A DNA stretch of 64,000 bases from a virus. Shown piece after piece: positions 1-7,942 of this stretch. Under the pieces are notes generated by a model. It was not told the origin of the DNA. It was given only the letters and a program-made list of their open reading frames with translations, and did no database searches. Within the stretch, counting starts at the first letter, position 1. Each line of letters opens with the position of its first letter. Both the position numbers and the translations under genes were made by a program. The stretch spans positions 1 through 64,000 of the IMG/VR virus record IMGVR_UViG_3300008516_000114; one strand, written 5' to 3'.

Positions 1-402
1 AAGGAAAAAATAAAAGTAGATTTTAATCAAGGTTTAGATATTCGCTTAATAGATGATGATAAAGCAAAATTACTTTCAAAGATAAAGATATGGAAACAAT
101 TGAGATTTGCCTGGGATGATATTAAAATAGAAAAATCCGTAATTAAAGGAATAAGTATTCTTAAAAAATATATGCCGGCAAGTAGATTAATGTTTTATGT
201 ACTTACAGGATTTAATTCTAATGAAGATGAAGATTTGTATAGAATAGAAACATTAAAATCTTTGTGTGTTGATCCTTTTGTGATGGTTTATAACGCACAT
301 AAACAAACAAGAAGAAAAATAGAATTAGCAAGATGGGCTAATCTTTATTGGACAAGGAATATTTTATTCAATAAATGGTTAGAACTTAGAAAGATTAAAT
401 AG
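1..402 (+). CDS. Radical SAM superfamily protein, C-terminal part (5' end outside window)
   Basis: Frame 1 is open from the first base to the stop at 400-402, giving 133 residues of the C-terminal half of a protein. The stretch with FNQGLDIRL, LRFAWDD, YVLTGF, PFVMVYN and ARWAN is the pattern I associate with phage-type radical SAM proteins, which use a 4Fe-4S cluster and S-adenosylmethionine. The CxxxCxxC cluster motif would lie upstream of the window, so the family call rests on the C-terminal part only. A TTG at 100 is not needed as a start because coding extends upstream. The stop is 8 bases before the next gene, suggesting one operon. Substrate unknown. Confidence 0.7.
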   Translation, partial: KEKIKVDFNQGLDIRLIDDDKAKLLSKIKIWKQLRFAWDDIKIEKSVIKGISILKKYMPASRLMFYVLTGFNSNEDEDLYRIETLKSLCVDPFVMVYNAHKQTRRKIELARWANLYWTRNILFNKWLELRKIK

Positions 403-409
403 GGGAATT

Positions 410-994
410 ATGGAAGAAAAATTAGCAGTATTAGATATAGACAAAATGACACAGGAGCAGCGCGGCGAGATTGCATTTAATAAGCATAATAAAATAATAC
501 AATTAGGAAATAGTTTACAGAAGAACTTTTGGGGAATGGCAAAAGAGTTATGGGAAATCCATTATTATAAGTTCTATCAGGATCTGGATTATGAAACCTT
601 CGATGAATATATACAACAACCGGAATTAAAAATCCATAGGGCATGGGCTTATATTTTATGTCGTGTCCATGAAATCTATGTATTGAAATTACAGATTCCC
701 GAAGATCGTTTATTAGGTACTGATATAAGCAAACTCAATGACATAGCACCTTATATCAATACAGATAACCAGGAGGAATTATTAGATACCGCACAAGAAC
801 TATCACGAAAGGATTTGAAAATATATCTGGATGGCAACAAAATATCTTCAAAATCAAATATTAATAATTTAATGATAGAACCGGGGGTTTACCGATTAAT
901 TAGAGCCAGTGATTGTGTAAAGCCTGTTGGGAATTTCGAGAAGCGACGGGTGGAGTTTTTCAGGGATGATGTTGGGATTGTGATAAGGATTTAA
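410..994 (+). CDS. Hypothetical phage protein, 194 aa
   Basis: The gene starts with ATG 8 bases after the radical SAM gene, with GGGGAA just before it. The protein is charged, soluble and probably mostly helical, with no signal peptide or membrane segment. The region KNFWGMAKELWEIH followed by a Tyr/Phe-rich segment and an Arg-rich part recalls phage/plasmid accessory proteins with a DUF3102-like helical layout (a helix describing a cell or plant effort to answer a stimulus in related families is not implied); I cannot confirm this. C-terminal residues 150-194 look like a small beta domain. No function is assigned. It lies in the replication-side operon. Confidence 0.65.
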   Translation: MEEKLAVLDIDKMTQEQRGEIAFNKHNKIIQLGNSLQKNFWGMAKELWEIHYYKFYQDLDYETFDEYIQQPELKIHRAWAYILCRVHEIYVLKLQIPEDRLLGTDISKLNDIAPYINTDNQEELLDTAQELSRKDLKIYLDGNKISSKSNINNLMIEPGVYRLIRASDCVKPVGNFEKRRVEFFRDDVGIVIRI

Positions 995-996
995 GA

Positions 997-1179
997 TTGT
1001 TGTTAAAATGGCATTTACTAAAGATATACCTCTATAAAATGTTTTGTCTGGATTGGTATAAATGCATGAGAAAATCATGGAATTATGAGATATATAAAAA
1101 CTGCAAGCATTGTCCCTTATTTGGTTTTAAAGGAGCTGGAGATACTTATAGAAAAACAATAGAAAAGGAGAAATTATGA
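997..1179 (+). CDS. Small Cys-containing protein, 60 aa
   Basis: A TTG start at 997 has AAGGA at 985-989, seven bases upstream, which is why it is preferred to the in-frame ATG at 1039 that has no ribosome site. The product has four or five cysteines, including a CKHC motif, and ends in a charged tail. Its stop overlaps the ATG of the next small ORF at 1176. It could be a small metal-binding protein. No family is recognised and the gene is only moderately supported. Confidence 0.4.
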   Translation: MLLKWHLLKIYLYKMFCLDWYKCMRKSWNYEIYKNCKHCPLFGFKGAGDTYRKTIEKEKL

Positions 1180-1286
1180 AGATAGATAATTATAATTTTG
1201 TTGTGGGAAGAGGTTGGAGTCGTATAGAAAGACGCAAAGAAGATTATACAGATGGTGATATACTTGCATTGGCACACACAAGATGA
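1176..1286 (+). CDS. 36-aa ORF coupled to the helicase gene
   Basis: A good Shine-Dalgarno (AAAAGGAG, 1163-1170) precedes ATG 1176. The stop TGA (1284-1286) overlaps the helicase ATG (1283) in an ATGA arrangement, so translation is probably coupled. The last residues read DILALAHTR, nearly the same as the helicase motif Ia region DILALTFTR about 170 bases downstream, and the DNA under it is a near-duplicate (1256-1284 against 1426-1454). The ORF may therefore be a partial duplication scar rather than an independent gene. Confidence 0.45.
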   Translation: MKIDNYNFVVGRGWSRIERRKEDYTDGDILALAHTR

Positions 1287-2155
1287 ATTTAAATAAGCAA
1301 CAGCGAGAGATAATAGAATCTGGGCACAAGTGTATAGTAGTATCTGCCGGTGCCGGTACAGGTAAGACCAGGGTACTTACCGAGCGGATTAAATACCTAT
1401 TAGAAGTCAAGAAATATTCACATTATGATATACTTGCATTGACATTTACAAGATACGCTGCACAGGAGATGAAGAAAAGATTGGAAACAGCAAAAGTAGA
1501 AATTATGACCTTACATGCCTTTGCTTTGCATTGCCTGAAGCAATATGGTTCAAGCATAGGATTACACAAGAAAATTGATATCATAACAGAGACAGAGCGA
1601 GATAATATTATCAAATCAATAGCGGAAGATAGTGGGTTGAAAATAAAGAGAGACTTCAAATATTCAGAAATGATATGGGATATGAATAGTATAAAACCAG
1701 AATATAAGATTATAATATTAAACTATTGGCAGATTTTAAAGAAATACGAATTAATGGACTATGATAAATTGATTTTTGCTTTTAATGAATTATTGGATAA
1801 AGACGAATCTGCAAGAAATAAGTTGCGCAACAGGTATTTGCACATTTTAATCGATGAATTTCAGGATACCAATAATCATTTATGGGGTATTATTCAGAAG
1901 ATCAATCCTAAGAATCTATTTATTGTCGGTGATGTTGATCAGAGTCTTTATGCCTGGAATGGAGCAGAGCCTTATATTATGATAGAGTTAAGCCAAAATA
2001 GCAATTGGCAATTATACAAATTAGAGCGGAATTACCGTTGCCCCATCGATGTAATAACAGCAGTAAATAGCCTGATTCTCAAAAACGAGAAAAGAATTGA
2101 AAGGGAATTATTTACTAAGAATGAAAGAGAAGGATTGCTGGTTACTAATTGTTAA
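1283..2155 (+). CDS. UvrD/PcrA-like superfamily 1 helicase, N-terminal half (split gene)
   Basis: This ORF holds the first RecA-like domain of a UvrD/Rep/PcrA helicase: Q-like motif NKQQREII (3-10), Walker A GAGTGKT, motif Ia LALTFTR, Walker B LIDEFQD, motif III VGDVDQSLYAWNGA and motif IV LERNYRCP. It ends after motif IV with TKNEREGLLVTNC, where intact homologues run on into the second motor domain. The missing part (motifs V and VI) is encoded 742 bases downstream at 2898-3710. The last codons and stop lie in an AT-rich dispersed repeat (2146-2181). Either the two halves assemble as a split enzyme or the gene is inactivated. The product would unwind DNA during replication or repair. Confidence 0.9.
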   Translation: MNLNKQQREIIESGHKCIVVSAGAGTGKTRVLTERIKYLLEVKKYSHYDILALTFTRYAAQEMKKRLETAKVEIMTLHAFALHCLKQYGSSIGLHKKIDIITETERDNIIKSIAEDSGLKIKRDFKYSEMIWDMNSIKPEYKIIILNYWQILKKYELMDYDKLIFAFNELLDKDESARNKLRNRYLHILIDEFQDTNNHLWGIIQKINPKNLFIVGDVDQSLYAWNGAEPYIMIELSQNSNWQLYKLERNYRCPIDVITAVNSLILKNEKRIERELFTKNEREGLLVTNC

Positions 2156-2181
2156 TTATGAATTGTGAATTTTTAATTAAA
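2146..2181. repeat. AT-rich intergenic repeat, copy 1
   Basis: A string of TAATTGTTAATTATGAATT-like heptamers supplies the stop codon of the split helicase half and lies directly before the Shine-Dalgarno of the next gene. Related copies are at 8792, 12695, 32117 and 39021, always in gene junctions. It resembles the short tandem repeats known from several bacterial genomes. Confidence 0.75.
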
Positions 2182-2197
2182 AGGAAGGAGATAGAAG

Positions 2198-2446
2198 ATG
2201 TTGGATAATGAAGAAAAATCAAAGAAATTATTTAAGGTAACATTACAAGGTTTATCTAGTAGTACGAATATTTCATTCCATGAATCTTATGTGATTGCAA
2301 AAAACCCAGATGAAGCGTATAAAAAAGTACGTAAATGGCTTGATGAAAATAATTATGGTTTTAAGGACGAAAGAGAAATGGATACAATCGAATTAATTGC
2401 TGATGAATATAAGTATAATAATATAAGAGTACCTCTTTTTCTATAA
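2198..2446 (+). CDS. Hypothetical small phage protein, 82 aa
   Basis: A strong AAGGAAGGAG site sits before ATG 2198. The product has an alpha/beta look: KLFKVTLQG, then SYVIAKNPDEAYKKVRKWLDE, an arrangement I have seen in small uncharacterised phage proteins where a beta strand is followed by a helix with AYKKVR. It has no cysteines or membrane segment. The gene sits inside the gap that splits the helicase, so it arrived with the insertion or is a moron between two coding halves. Function unknown. Confidence 0.65.
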   Translation: MLDNEEKSKKLFKVTLQGLSSSTNISFHESYVIAKNPDEAYKKVRKWLDENNYGFKDEREMDTIELIADEYKYNNIRVPLFL

Positions 2447-2649
2447 ACAGAAAACGGATTAAAAAATTCTAATCCACACTCGTTTTTTGATAGTCCGGTG
2501 GGTATATAACCAACTGTAAGTGTGGCATCGGCTAGGTGAAAATCAGTATTACAAAAAACAAAAGTCAATACATGGTGTATATAAATCATAAACCTATCAC
2601 GTCAAAGCGGGGTTTTACTGGTTTTACCCGCTTTTAAAATTTGATTAGT
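2447..2649. other. Non-coding gap with inverted repeats inside the split helicase
   Basis: No ORF is convincing here. The gap holds a 7-bp inverted repeat, CCACACT (2474-2480) with AGTGTGG (2519-2525), and a terminator-like hairpin at 2604-2634. The base composition is less AT-rich than the flanks in places. A structured RNA or remnant of an intron is possible; I do not see convincing group I core elements by eye. Confidence 0.4.
2604..2640 (+). terminator. Terminator-like hairpin
   Basis: AAAGCGGG (2604-2611) pairs perfectly with CCCGCTTT (2627-2634) around a 15-base loop, followed by only a short T/A run. It would end or attenuate transcripts from the 2198 gene before the second helicase half. 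The weak U-tract limits confidence. Confidence 0.5.
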
Positions 2650-2901
2650 ATGAAAAGAAACAAAAAAATAGAACCCTGTAAATGTCCCAAATGTGGTAAC
2701 GCCTGGCAATTTATTTCCGAGGCAGCAAAAGGATGGGAAATATTAAATGGCTGGAAAAACATACCATTGAAAACAATAAAGTTATGCCCTGATTGTGATC
2801 CGGAGTTGAAAAAATCAATGTCAGAAAGAAACAGAATGAGAACACGAAATTATAGCAAGAAAAAAAGGCAATTTAAAAAACCATCAAAGGAACTTGCATG
2901 A
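2650..2901 (+). CDS. Small zinc-ribbon protein
   Basis: ATG 2650 is chosen over the TTG at 2641; neither has a clear ribosome site. The 83-aa product has CKCPKCGNAW near the N-terminus and LCPDCDPE in the middle, a four-cysteine zinc ribbon, followed by a very basic tail rich in Arg and Lys. The design suggests nucleic-acid binding. The stop overlaps the ATG of the second helicase half (ATGA, 2898-2901), so the two are probably translationally coupled. Confidence 0.65.
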   Translation: MKRNKKIEPCKCPKCGNAWQFISEAAKGWEILNGWKNIPLKTIKLCPDCDPELKKSMSERNRMRTRNYSKKKRQFKKPSKELA

Positions 2902-3710
2902 GAATCAATGAGGATTTAGGAAGGATATTAATAGAAACTGTCCACTCGGTTGGACTGGAGAAAGAAATTGCTATTTTATGTCGAACAAATAGTAATGTTG
3001 CATTTGCGTATAAGGTATTACAAAATGTTGATATTCCCTGTTTTCGTTGCGATAGATCGGTTAAAATGAATTCGGCAAAATTCAGATTCCAGGTTTCCGC
3101 ATTAAGGCTTCTATATAACAAGTATAACGATATGGCTTGCCGATGGATATATCAATATTATTATCCTAATGATATGCTGCTTTTGAAGAAATGTGAATTA
3201 CATGCAATGGAAATGGATAAATCACTTGTCGAGGTTTTAGCAGAAAATATTGATTGGTTTAAATACTTTCTTAATAATGAGAATTTTAAATATGCTTATG
3301 ATGCTGTAAATGTATTTTTGAAGGAATTGCCATTAAAAAACGGTGGTATAATAGATGATTATGAAACCGGATTAGAATCAATGGTTGAGGAAAACCCACA
3401 TATTCCGTTAGGTGATTTCCTTGCTAATATGAGTTTAAGAAGTGTACAAGATGAACTGTTTTCAGCACAGACAAAGGAATATAGAATAAAGATAATGACA
3501 GTACATGCAAGCAAGGGATTGGAATTTGATAATGTAATAATATTTAATGCTGTGCAGGGGACATTCCCGCTATTGAGAAAGAATAGTGATTATGAAGAAG
3601 AACGGCGGATTTTTTATGTGGCGATGACAAGAGCGATAGAGAGGCTTTTTATTTTGACAGTTAGCGATAGAGAAAGTCAGTATTTGAGAGAAATAATGAA
3701 AGAGGATTAG
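2898..3710 (+). CDS. UvrD/PcrA-like superfamily 1 helicase, C-terminal half (split gene)
   Basis: The 270-aa product continues where the ORF at 1283-2155 stops. It begins with the strand-helix segment EIAILCRTNSN of the second motor domain, and later has motif V IKIMTVHASKGLEFDNVII and motif VI EEERRIFYVAMTRA, including the Arg finger region. It lacks Walker A and B and cannot be a helicase alone. With the upstream half it makes a complete 560-residue set of motifs with little missing between. The start overlaps the zinc-ribbon gene. The following gene begins directly after the stop. Confidence 0.88.
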   Translation: MRINEDLGRILIETVHSVGLEKEIAILCRTNSNVAFAYKVLQNVDIPCFRCDRSVKMNSAKFRFQVSALRLLYNKYNDMACRWIYQYYYPNDMLLLKKCELHAMEMDKSLVEVLAENIDWFKYFLNNENFKYAYDAVNVFLKELPLKNGGIIDDYETGLESMVEENPHIPLGDFLANMSLRSVQDELFSAQTKEYRIKIMTVHASKGLEFDNVIIFNAVQGTFPLLRKNSDYEEERRIFYVAMTRAIERLFILTVSDRESQYLREIMKED

Positions 3711-4568
3711 ATGGCAAGAATGAGATATATAAAACCAGGATTTTTTCTTAATGACGAATTAGCAGAGATTAATCCATTAGGTAGAATATTATTTGAAGGA
3801 CTTTGGTGTTATGCAGATAGAGAAGGTAAACTTGAAGATAGACCAAAACGATTAAAAATGGAAATATTACCCTATGATAATTGTGATATAAATAAATATT
3901 TAGAAGAACTTAAAAAAAGGGAGTTTATTATAAGATATTCAATTAATGGGAATAATTATATTAAAATAAAAAATTGGAATAAACATCAAAGTCCTCATGT
4001 AAAAGAACAGGATAGTATCATACCAGAACCAGATAAAAACAATGTAAACATCATACAAACACAGGATAAAAACAATGCAAGCACGCCTTTAACTATAACA
4101 GATACAGATACAGATACAGATACATCAAATCTTGATTTGACACCTTTTCTATCAATTTCATTAAAATTTCATTGTAAACAAAAAGAAGATGGTTTATCTC
4201 ATCAAGATTTTAAAAATGAATTATCAGTAAAATCAAAGATTGTTATTAGCGGTGCTGAAACTTTAGAAAAACTTCATAGAATAGAAAAAGAATCTATTGA
4301 TAATATTAAAAAAGTTCTTCGTTTTATATTGAAAGATACTGGATATGAGGATTGGGGTGGTTGGAAACCAAACGTTGTTTCTCTATCTTCACTGAGAAGA
4401 AAAAAAGATGGTGAAATAAAATATTTTAAGATTAAAAATTCAATGACTCATAAAAAAAGCAAAACATATACTTACGACCAAATGGGAGTAGCAATAGCTC
4501 AGAGGGGTTACAAATGGGAAGATTTTGAAGAAATTGAAAAAGATAAATGGATATTAAAGAATAAATAA
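3711..4568 (+). CDS. Replication initiator-like protein with N-terminal winged helix
   Basis: The N-terminal 100 residues (RYIKPGFFLNDELAEINPLGRILFEGLWCYADREGKLEDRPKRLK pattern, then YIKIKNWNKHQSPH) match the HTH domain found in many phage replication or replisome-organiser proteins. A low-complexity linker with repeated Thr-Asp (DTDTDTDT, near residues 130-140) follows, then a helical C-terminal domain of about 130 residues that may be the helicase-loader part. The gene starts one base after the helicase half stops and lies two genes upstream of DNA processing genes and the DnaB gene, consistent with origin binding and DnaB recruitment. Confidence 0.7.
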   Translation: MARMRYIKPGFFLNDELAEINPLGRILFEGLWCYADREGKLEDRPKRLKMEILPYDNCDINKYLEELKKREFIIRYSINGNNYIKIKNWNKHQSPHVKEQDSIIPEPDKNNVNIIQTQDKNNASTPLTITDTDTDTDTSNLDLTPFLSISLKFHCKQKEDGLSHQDFKNELSVKSKIVISGAETLEKLHRIEKESIDNIKKVLRFILKDTGYEDWGGWKPNVVSLSSLRRKKDGEIKYFKIKNSMTHKKSKTYTYDQMGVAIAQRGYKWEDFEEIEKDKWILKNK

Positions 4569-4581
4569 AAATTAAGGAGAA

Positions 4582-5487
4582 ATGATGTCAACAAAAATAG
4601 AATGGTGTGAAGAATCTTGGAATCCCGTGACTGGATGTACTAAGATTAGCGAAGGTTGTAAGAACTGTTATGCTGAGCGAATGGCAAAGAGATTAGCAGG
4701 CAGATTTGGTTATCCGAAAGACGATCCCTTCAAGATTTCAATAAATACTGGTAAACTTAATCAACCATTACATTGGAAAAAGCCAAAAATGATCTTTGTA
4801 TGTAGCATGGGCGACTTATTTCATACCGACGTACCAAAATGGTTTCTCGATAGAATCTTTGATAGAATATTTTATGATGGTATAAGTCACCACAAATTTT
4901 TGATATTAACAAAACGTCCTCAAAACATGTATGATTATTTTAAGGAACTTAATTTGGATATACCAGAGAATGTTTGGCTTGGTGTATCCGTAGAGAATCA
5001 GAAAACCGCCGATGAACGTATTCCGATATTATTACAAATACCAGCGAAGATTCGTTTTGTTAGCATTGAACCAATGCTGGAATCAATAAACCTGAAAATA
5101 GAACAAACTTATGAAACAGCAGGAACAATGGCGAATAGATTCTTTAAACAAATTCCCAAAGGACTTGATTGGATTATAGTCGGTGGTGAATCTGGGCATA
5201 ATGCAAGACCAATGCACCCGGATTGGGTAAGAAAAATAAGAGATAATTGTATACAAACAGGGACACCCTTTTTCTTTAAACAATGGGGGAAATGGATGCC
5301 AGCCAAAGAGGAATTTCCTGGACTTTGCCGAGGTCAAAATCAAGAGACTTATAGTTTAATTGGTAGTTTAAGAAATATCAAAAGGATTGATAAAGAAACA
5401 TTAATATTACCTGTTGGCAAAAAGGAAGCGGGACGATTATTAGATGGTAGAGAATGGAATCAATATCCTAGAAAGGATTTAAGATGA
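4582..5487 (+). CDS. DUF5131 (phage Gp37/Gp68) family protein
   Basis: A Shine-Dalgarno AAGGAG lies at 4574-4579; starts at 4582 or 4585 are both possible. The N-terminal IEWCEESWNPVTGCTKISEGCKNCYAE pattern carries the clustered cysteines of DUF5131 proteins, which are thought to be radical-SAM-like, followed by FVCSMGDLFH, LTKRP, VWLGVSVENQ, RFVSIEPML and WIIVGGESG. At 301 residues it is near the family's usual length. Its reaction is unknown; the family is widespread in phages and often near DNA metabolism genes. Its stop overlaps the exonuclease start by four bases. Confidence 0.88.
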   Translation: MMSTKIEWCEESWNPVTGCTKISEGCKNCYAERMAKRLAGRFGYPKDDPFKISINTGKLNQPLHWKKPKMIFVCSMGDLFHTDVPKWFLDRIFDRIFYDGISHHKFLILTKRPQNMYDYFKELNLDIPENVWLGVSVENQKTADERIPILLQIPAKIRFVSIEPMLESINLKIEQTYETAGTMANRFFKQIPKGLDWIIVGGESGHNARPMHPDWVRKIRDNCIQTGTPFFFKQWGKWMPAKEEFPGLCRGQNQETYSLIGSLRNIKRIDKETLILPVGKKEAGRLLDGREWNQYPRKDLR

Positions 5488-6056
5488 AAGTTTTATATTT
5501 TGATACTGAGACAACAGGGCTTGATCCTATTAAGAATGATATAATTCAGATTGCAGGAATAATTGAAATAGATGGGGAAATTAATACAGAATTTTGTGTG
5601 AATTGCCAACCTTTTAATTATAATAATATTACACAAGAGGCACTTGATACGAATGGATATACTATTGAACAGATTAGAATATTTGATAACCCTGCTAAAG
5701 TTTATCGTATATTGATAGCAATTTTTGAAAAATATATAGATCGCTATGACAAGGACGATAAATTTTATCCAGCCGGTCAGAATGTGCGTTTTGATGTAGA
5801 TTTTCTAAGACAATTCTTTATAAAAAATGGAGATAAATATTTTGGTTCTTGGTTTAATTATCATGCAATTGACTTAATGGCTTTAACAGCAGTTTTGAAA
5901 TATACAGGATATATTGATGTTGAAAATTTAAAACTTGAGAGTATTGCAAAGTATTTTGATTTTGAATTCAAATCGCATAATGCTCTTGAAGATATAAAAA
6001 CAACAAGGCAAATATTAAAGAAAATAATATCAAATTATTTAATAAGGTCTAATTAA
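5484..6056 (+). CDS. DnaQ-like DEDDh 3'-5' exonuclease
   Basis: The three exonuclease motifs are visible: FDTETTG at residues 6-12 (ExoI, D7 and E9), AGQNVRFDVDFL (ExoII) and HNALEDIKTT (ExoIII, His of the DEDDh type). At 190 residues it is a stand-alone exonuclease domain similar to the proofreading epsilon subunit or a RNase T-like enzyme. It would remove 3' nucleotides during phage DNA synthesis, though no DNA polymerase gene is in the window. It overlaps the DUF5131 gene by four bases and the DnaB gene starts on its last base. Confidence 0.9.
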   Translation: MKVLYFDTETTGLDPIKNDIIQIAGIIEIDGEINTEFCVNCQPFNYNNITQEALDTNGYTIEQIRIFDNPAKVYRILIAIFEKYIDRYDKDDKFYPAGQNVRFDVDFLRQFFIKNGDKYFGSWFNYHAIDLMALTAVLKYTGYIDVENLKLESIAKYFDFEFKSHNALEDIKTTRQILKKIISNYLIRSN

Positions 6057-7387
6057 TGGATATAAGAATACCGCCATATTCAGATGAAGCAGAGGAATCG
6101 GTTTTAGGGGCTATGATACTTAGTAAGGAAGCAGTGGAAAAGGCTATGTCAATTATTAATCATAGTGTTTTTTATAAAGAGAAACATAATACAATATTTA
6201 GAGCAATGAATTCTTTGGTTAACGAGGGTGAAGCAGTAGATCAAGTAACAGTTATTAACTGGTTAAAGAAGAACAAGGAAATAGACTCGGTTGGTGGAGC
6301 GTATTATATAACAGGACTTGTGGAATCAACGCCATCGGCAGCAAATATAGAGCATTATGCAAATATTGTACTTGAAAAATATCTATTAAGAAAGGCAATT
6401 TTAATATGCGGCGAAATAGAATCAGATGCCTATGATTCAAACGATTCTGCTGAGAATATTATTTTAAATGCACAGAAAAAGATATTTGATTTATCCAGTA
6501 GCAGGATAAAAGGGAAGTTTGTAAAGATTGAAGATTGCATGACTGATTTCATTCAAGAAACAGAGAATATTAAAAAAAGCGGGAAGCCACCCGGATTAGA
6601 AACAGGGTTTTATGATTATGATAGATTATTGGGGGGATTACAGCCTGGATTATTGTACATATTAGCTGGAAGACCTTCGATGGGTAAAACTGCTTTTGCA
6701 TTAGCGATAGCAGAGAATATAGCATCAAAGAGTATTTCAGTAGGTATAATATCACTTGAATCATTAACTCTCAGGCTTATAAGAAGATTGGTTATTAGAA
6801 AGGGATTATTAAATTCCCAGATATTCAATACAGGTCAAATATCCGATGGGGAATTTGACCAAATAATGAAGGTAGTAGATAAAATCTGGAAGTTACCGAT
6901 TTTCATAGATGATTCTAATGATAGCGATATCAATCAAATTACTTCTAAATCACGGATGTTGAAAAGAATAGAGGATATTCAATTATTGATTATTGATCAT
7001 CTACAATTAACAGGGAAAGATACAAAAGAGAGGGATAATAGGAATACAGAATTAGGTGTGATTTCAAGAGGATTGAAATCATTTGCAAAAGAGGTAAACA
7101 TACCAGTTTTAGCATTATCGCAATTGAGTAGAAAATGCGAGGGCAGGATGCCGACATTATCAGATTTAAGGGATTCCGGAGAGCTTGAACAAAATGCAGA
7201 TACGGTTACATTTATTTTCAGACCCGAAGCAGTTGGAATTAAACAGATAGAGGGAAAAGATACAAAAGGAATTGCAAGATTAAATGTGGCAAAGAATCGT
7301 GATGGAGAAATAGGAGAATTCAGGCTTGCATTTAATAAGAAATCTATTGCATTTGAGAATTATAGTTCCGGAGAAATTCCGTTTTGA
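6056..7387 (+). CDS. dnaB: Replicative DNA helicase, DnaB family
   Basis: The 443-aa protein has the DnaB N-terminal domain (PYSDEAEESVLGAMIL, then TVINWLKK, YITGLVESTPSAAN) and the C-terminal RecA-like motor with GFYDYDRLLGGLQPGLLYILAGRPSMGKT (Walker A at the end), Walker B LLIIDHLQL, and the C-terminal LALSQLSRKCEGRMPTLSDLRDSGELEQNAD signature. Length is normal for the family. It unwinds the phage replication fork as a hexamer. It is the last gene of the replication block and is followed by two copies of a GC-rich dispersed repeat. Confidence 0.96.
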   Translation: MDIRIPPYSDEAEESVLGAMILSKEAVEKAMSIINHSVFYKEKHNTIFRAMNSLVNEGEAVDQVTVINWLKKNKEIDSVGGAYYITGLVESTPSAANIEHYANIVLEKYLLRKAILICGEIESDAYDSNDSAENIILNAQKKIFDLSSSRIKGKFVKIEDCMTDFIQETENIKKSGKPPGLETGFYDYDRLLGGLQPGLLYILAGRPSMGKTAFALAIAENIASKSISVGIISLESLTLRLIRRLVIRKGLLNSQIFNTGQISDGEFDQIMKVVDKIWKLPIFIDDSNDSDINQITSKSRMLKRIEDIQLLIIDHLQLTGKDTKERDNRNTELGVISRGLKSFAKEVNIPVLALSQLSRKCEGRMPTLSDLRDSGELEQNADTVTFIFRPEAVGIKQIEGKDTKGIARLNVAKNRDGEIGEFRLAFNKKSIAFENYSSGEIPF

Positions 7388-7459
7388 CCCATGCTTCGCC
7401 TACGGCTACGCAGGGCAGGCAGAGCACCCATGCTACGCCTATGGCTACGCAGGGCAAGG
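7387..7459. repeat. GC-rich dispersed repeat, two tandem copies
   Basis: Two copies of ACCCATGCTTCGCCTACGG..CTACGCAGGGCA-type sequence lie at 7387-7419 and 7426-7459, directly after the DnaB stop. The core TGC-TAC-GCC-TAC-GGC-TAC-GCA is an imperfect palindrome. The same element occurs at 9758 and 22909, and a fragment at 59322. Its composition is far from the AT-rich surroundings. Confidence 0.85.
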
Positions 7460-7478
7460 TATTTGAAGGGAGTTTAAT

Positions 7479-7625
7479 ATGATAAAAGTTATTTGGTTTG
7501 GGAGATGTCCTAATTGTGGGAGTTTTGAAATAAATGATTATTTATGGGGATATGTTTGTGGAGAATGTGGACATGTTGAATTTTATGTAAAAGAAACATT
7601 TGAGATTTATAAAAAGGAGAAATAA
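7479..7625 (+). CDS. Zinc-ribbon protein, 48 aa
   Basis: This short gene starts at ATG 7479 behind GAAGGGAG and stops three bases before the next gene. The product has two Cys pairs, CPNCG near residue 10 and CGECG near residue 27, in the spacing of a rubredoxin-like zinc ribbon, with aromatic residues between them. It may bind nucleic acid or a protein partner. The good ribosome site and the coding character make it likely real. Confidence 0.7.
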   Translation: MIKVIWFGRCPNCGSFEINDYLWGYVCGECGHVEFYVKETFEIYKKEK

Positions 7626-7627
7626 TT

Positions 7628-7939
7628 ATGGGTAAAAAAATATCAAATATTAATTGTATTTATTATGAAGATTATGGTAATTGTAAAAAATCTGGTGGAA
7701 TATGTATAGAGGCTGATTTTCTCAATAAAACATGCAAGTATAAAAAATCATATAAAAAGCCACCCCCACCTCCACCCCCACCAGAATTAGTGCTGGTTTT
7801 ACCACTTAAAGATGAACTGATATTAAAACATTGTCACGCATGTATAGAACTGAATAAATTTTGTCTGGAATGCCTTTCAATAGAGGGTGACAATACGAAA
7901 GAGAGGATGGTAAATAAGTCAAATCTGGAAGGATATTAA
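7628..7939 (+). CDS. Cys-rich protein with octaproline linker, 103 aa
   Basis: The gene follows its neighbour by two bases with AAAAGGAG before it. An N-terminal segment with C10, C19, C26 and C36 joins a C-terminal segment with CHAC, CLEC by a run of eight prolines (residues 45-52). Two small metal-binding modules joined by a stiff linker is a reasonable reading. The polyproline run needs EF-P for efficient translation. The next gene also ends with a heptaproline run. Function unknown. Confidence 0.6.
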   Translation: MGKKISNINCIYYEDYGNCKKSGGICIEADFLNKTCKYKKSYKKPPPPPPPPELVLVLPLKDELILKHCHACIELNKFCLECLSIEGDNTKERMVNKSNLEGY

Positions 7940-7942
7940 AAC

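Noticed and set aside
2456-2640. Group I intron in the split helicase
   Set aside because: Stems are present but I do not recognise the conserved P3/P7 core or typical ends; covariance models would be needed.
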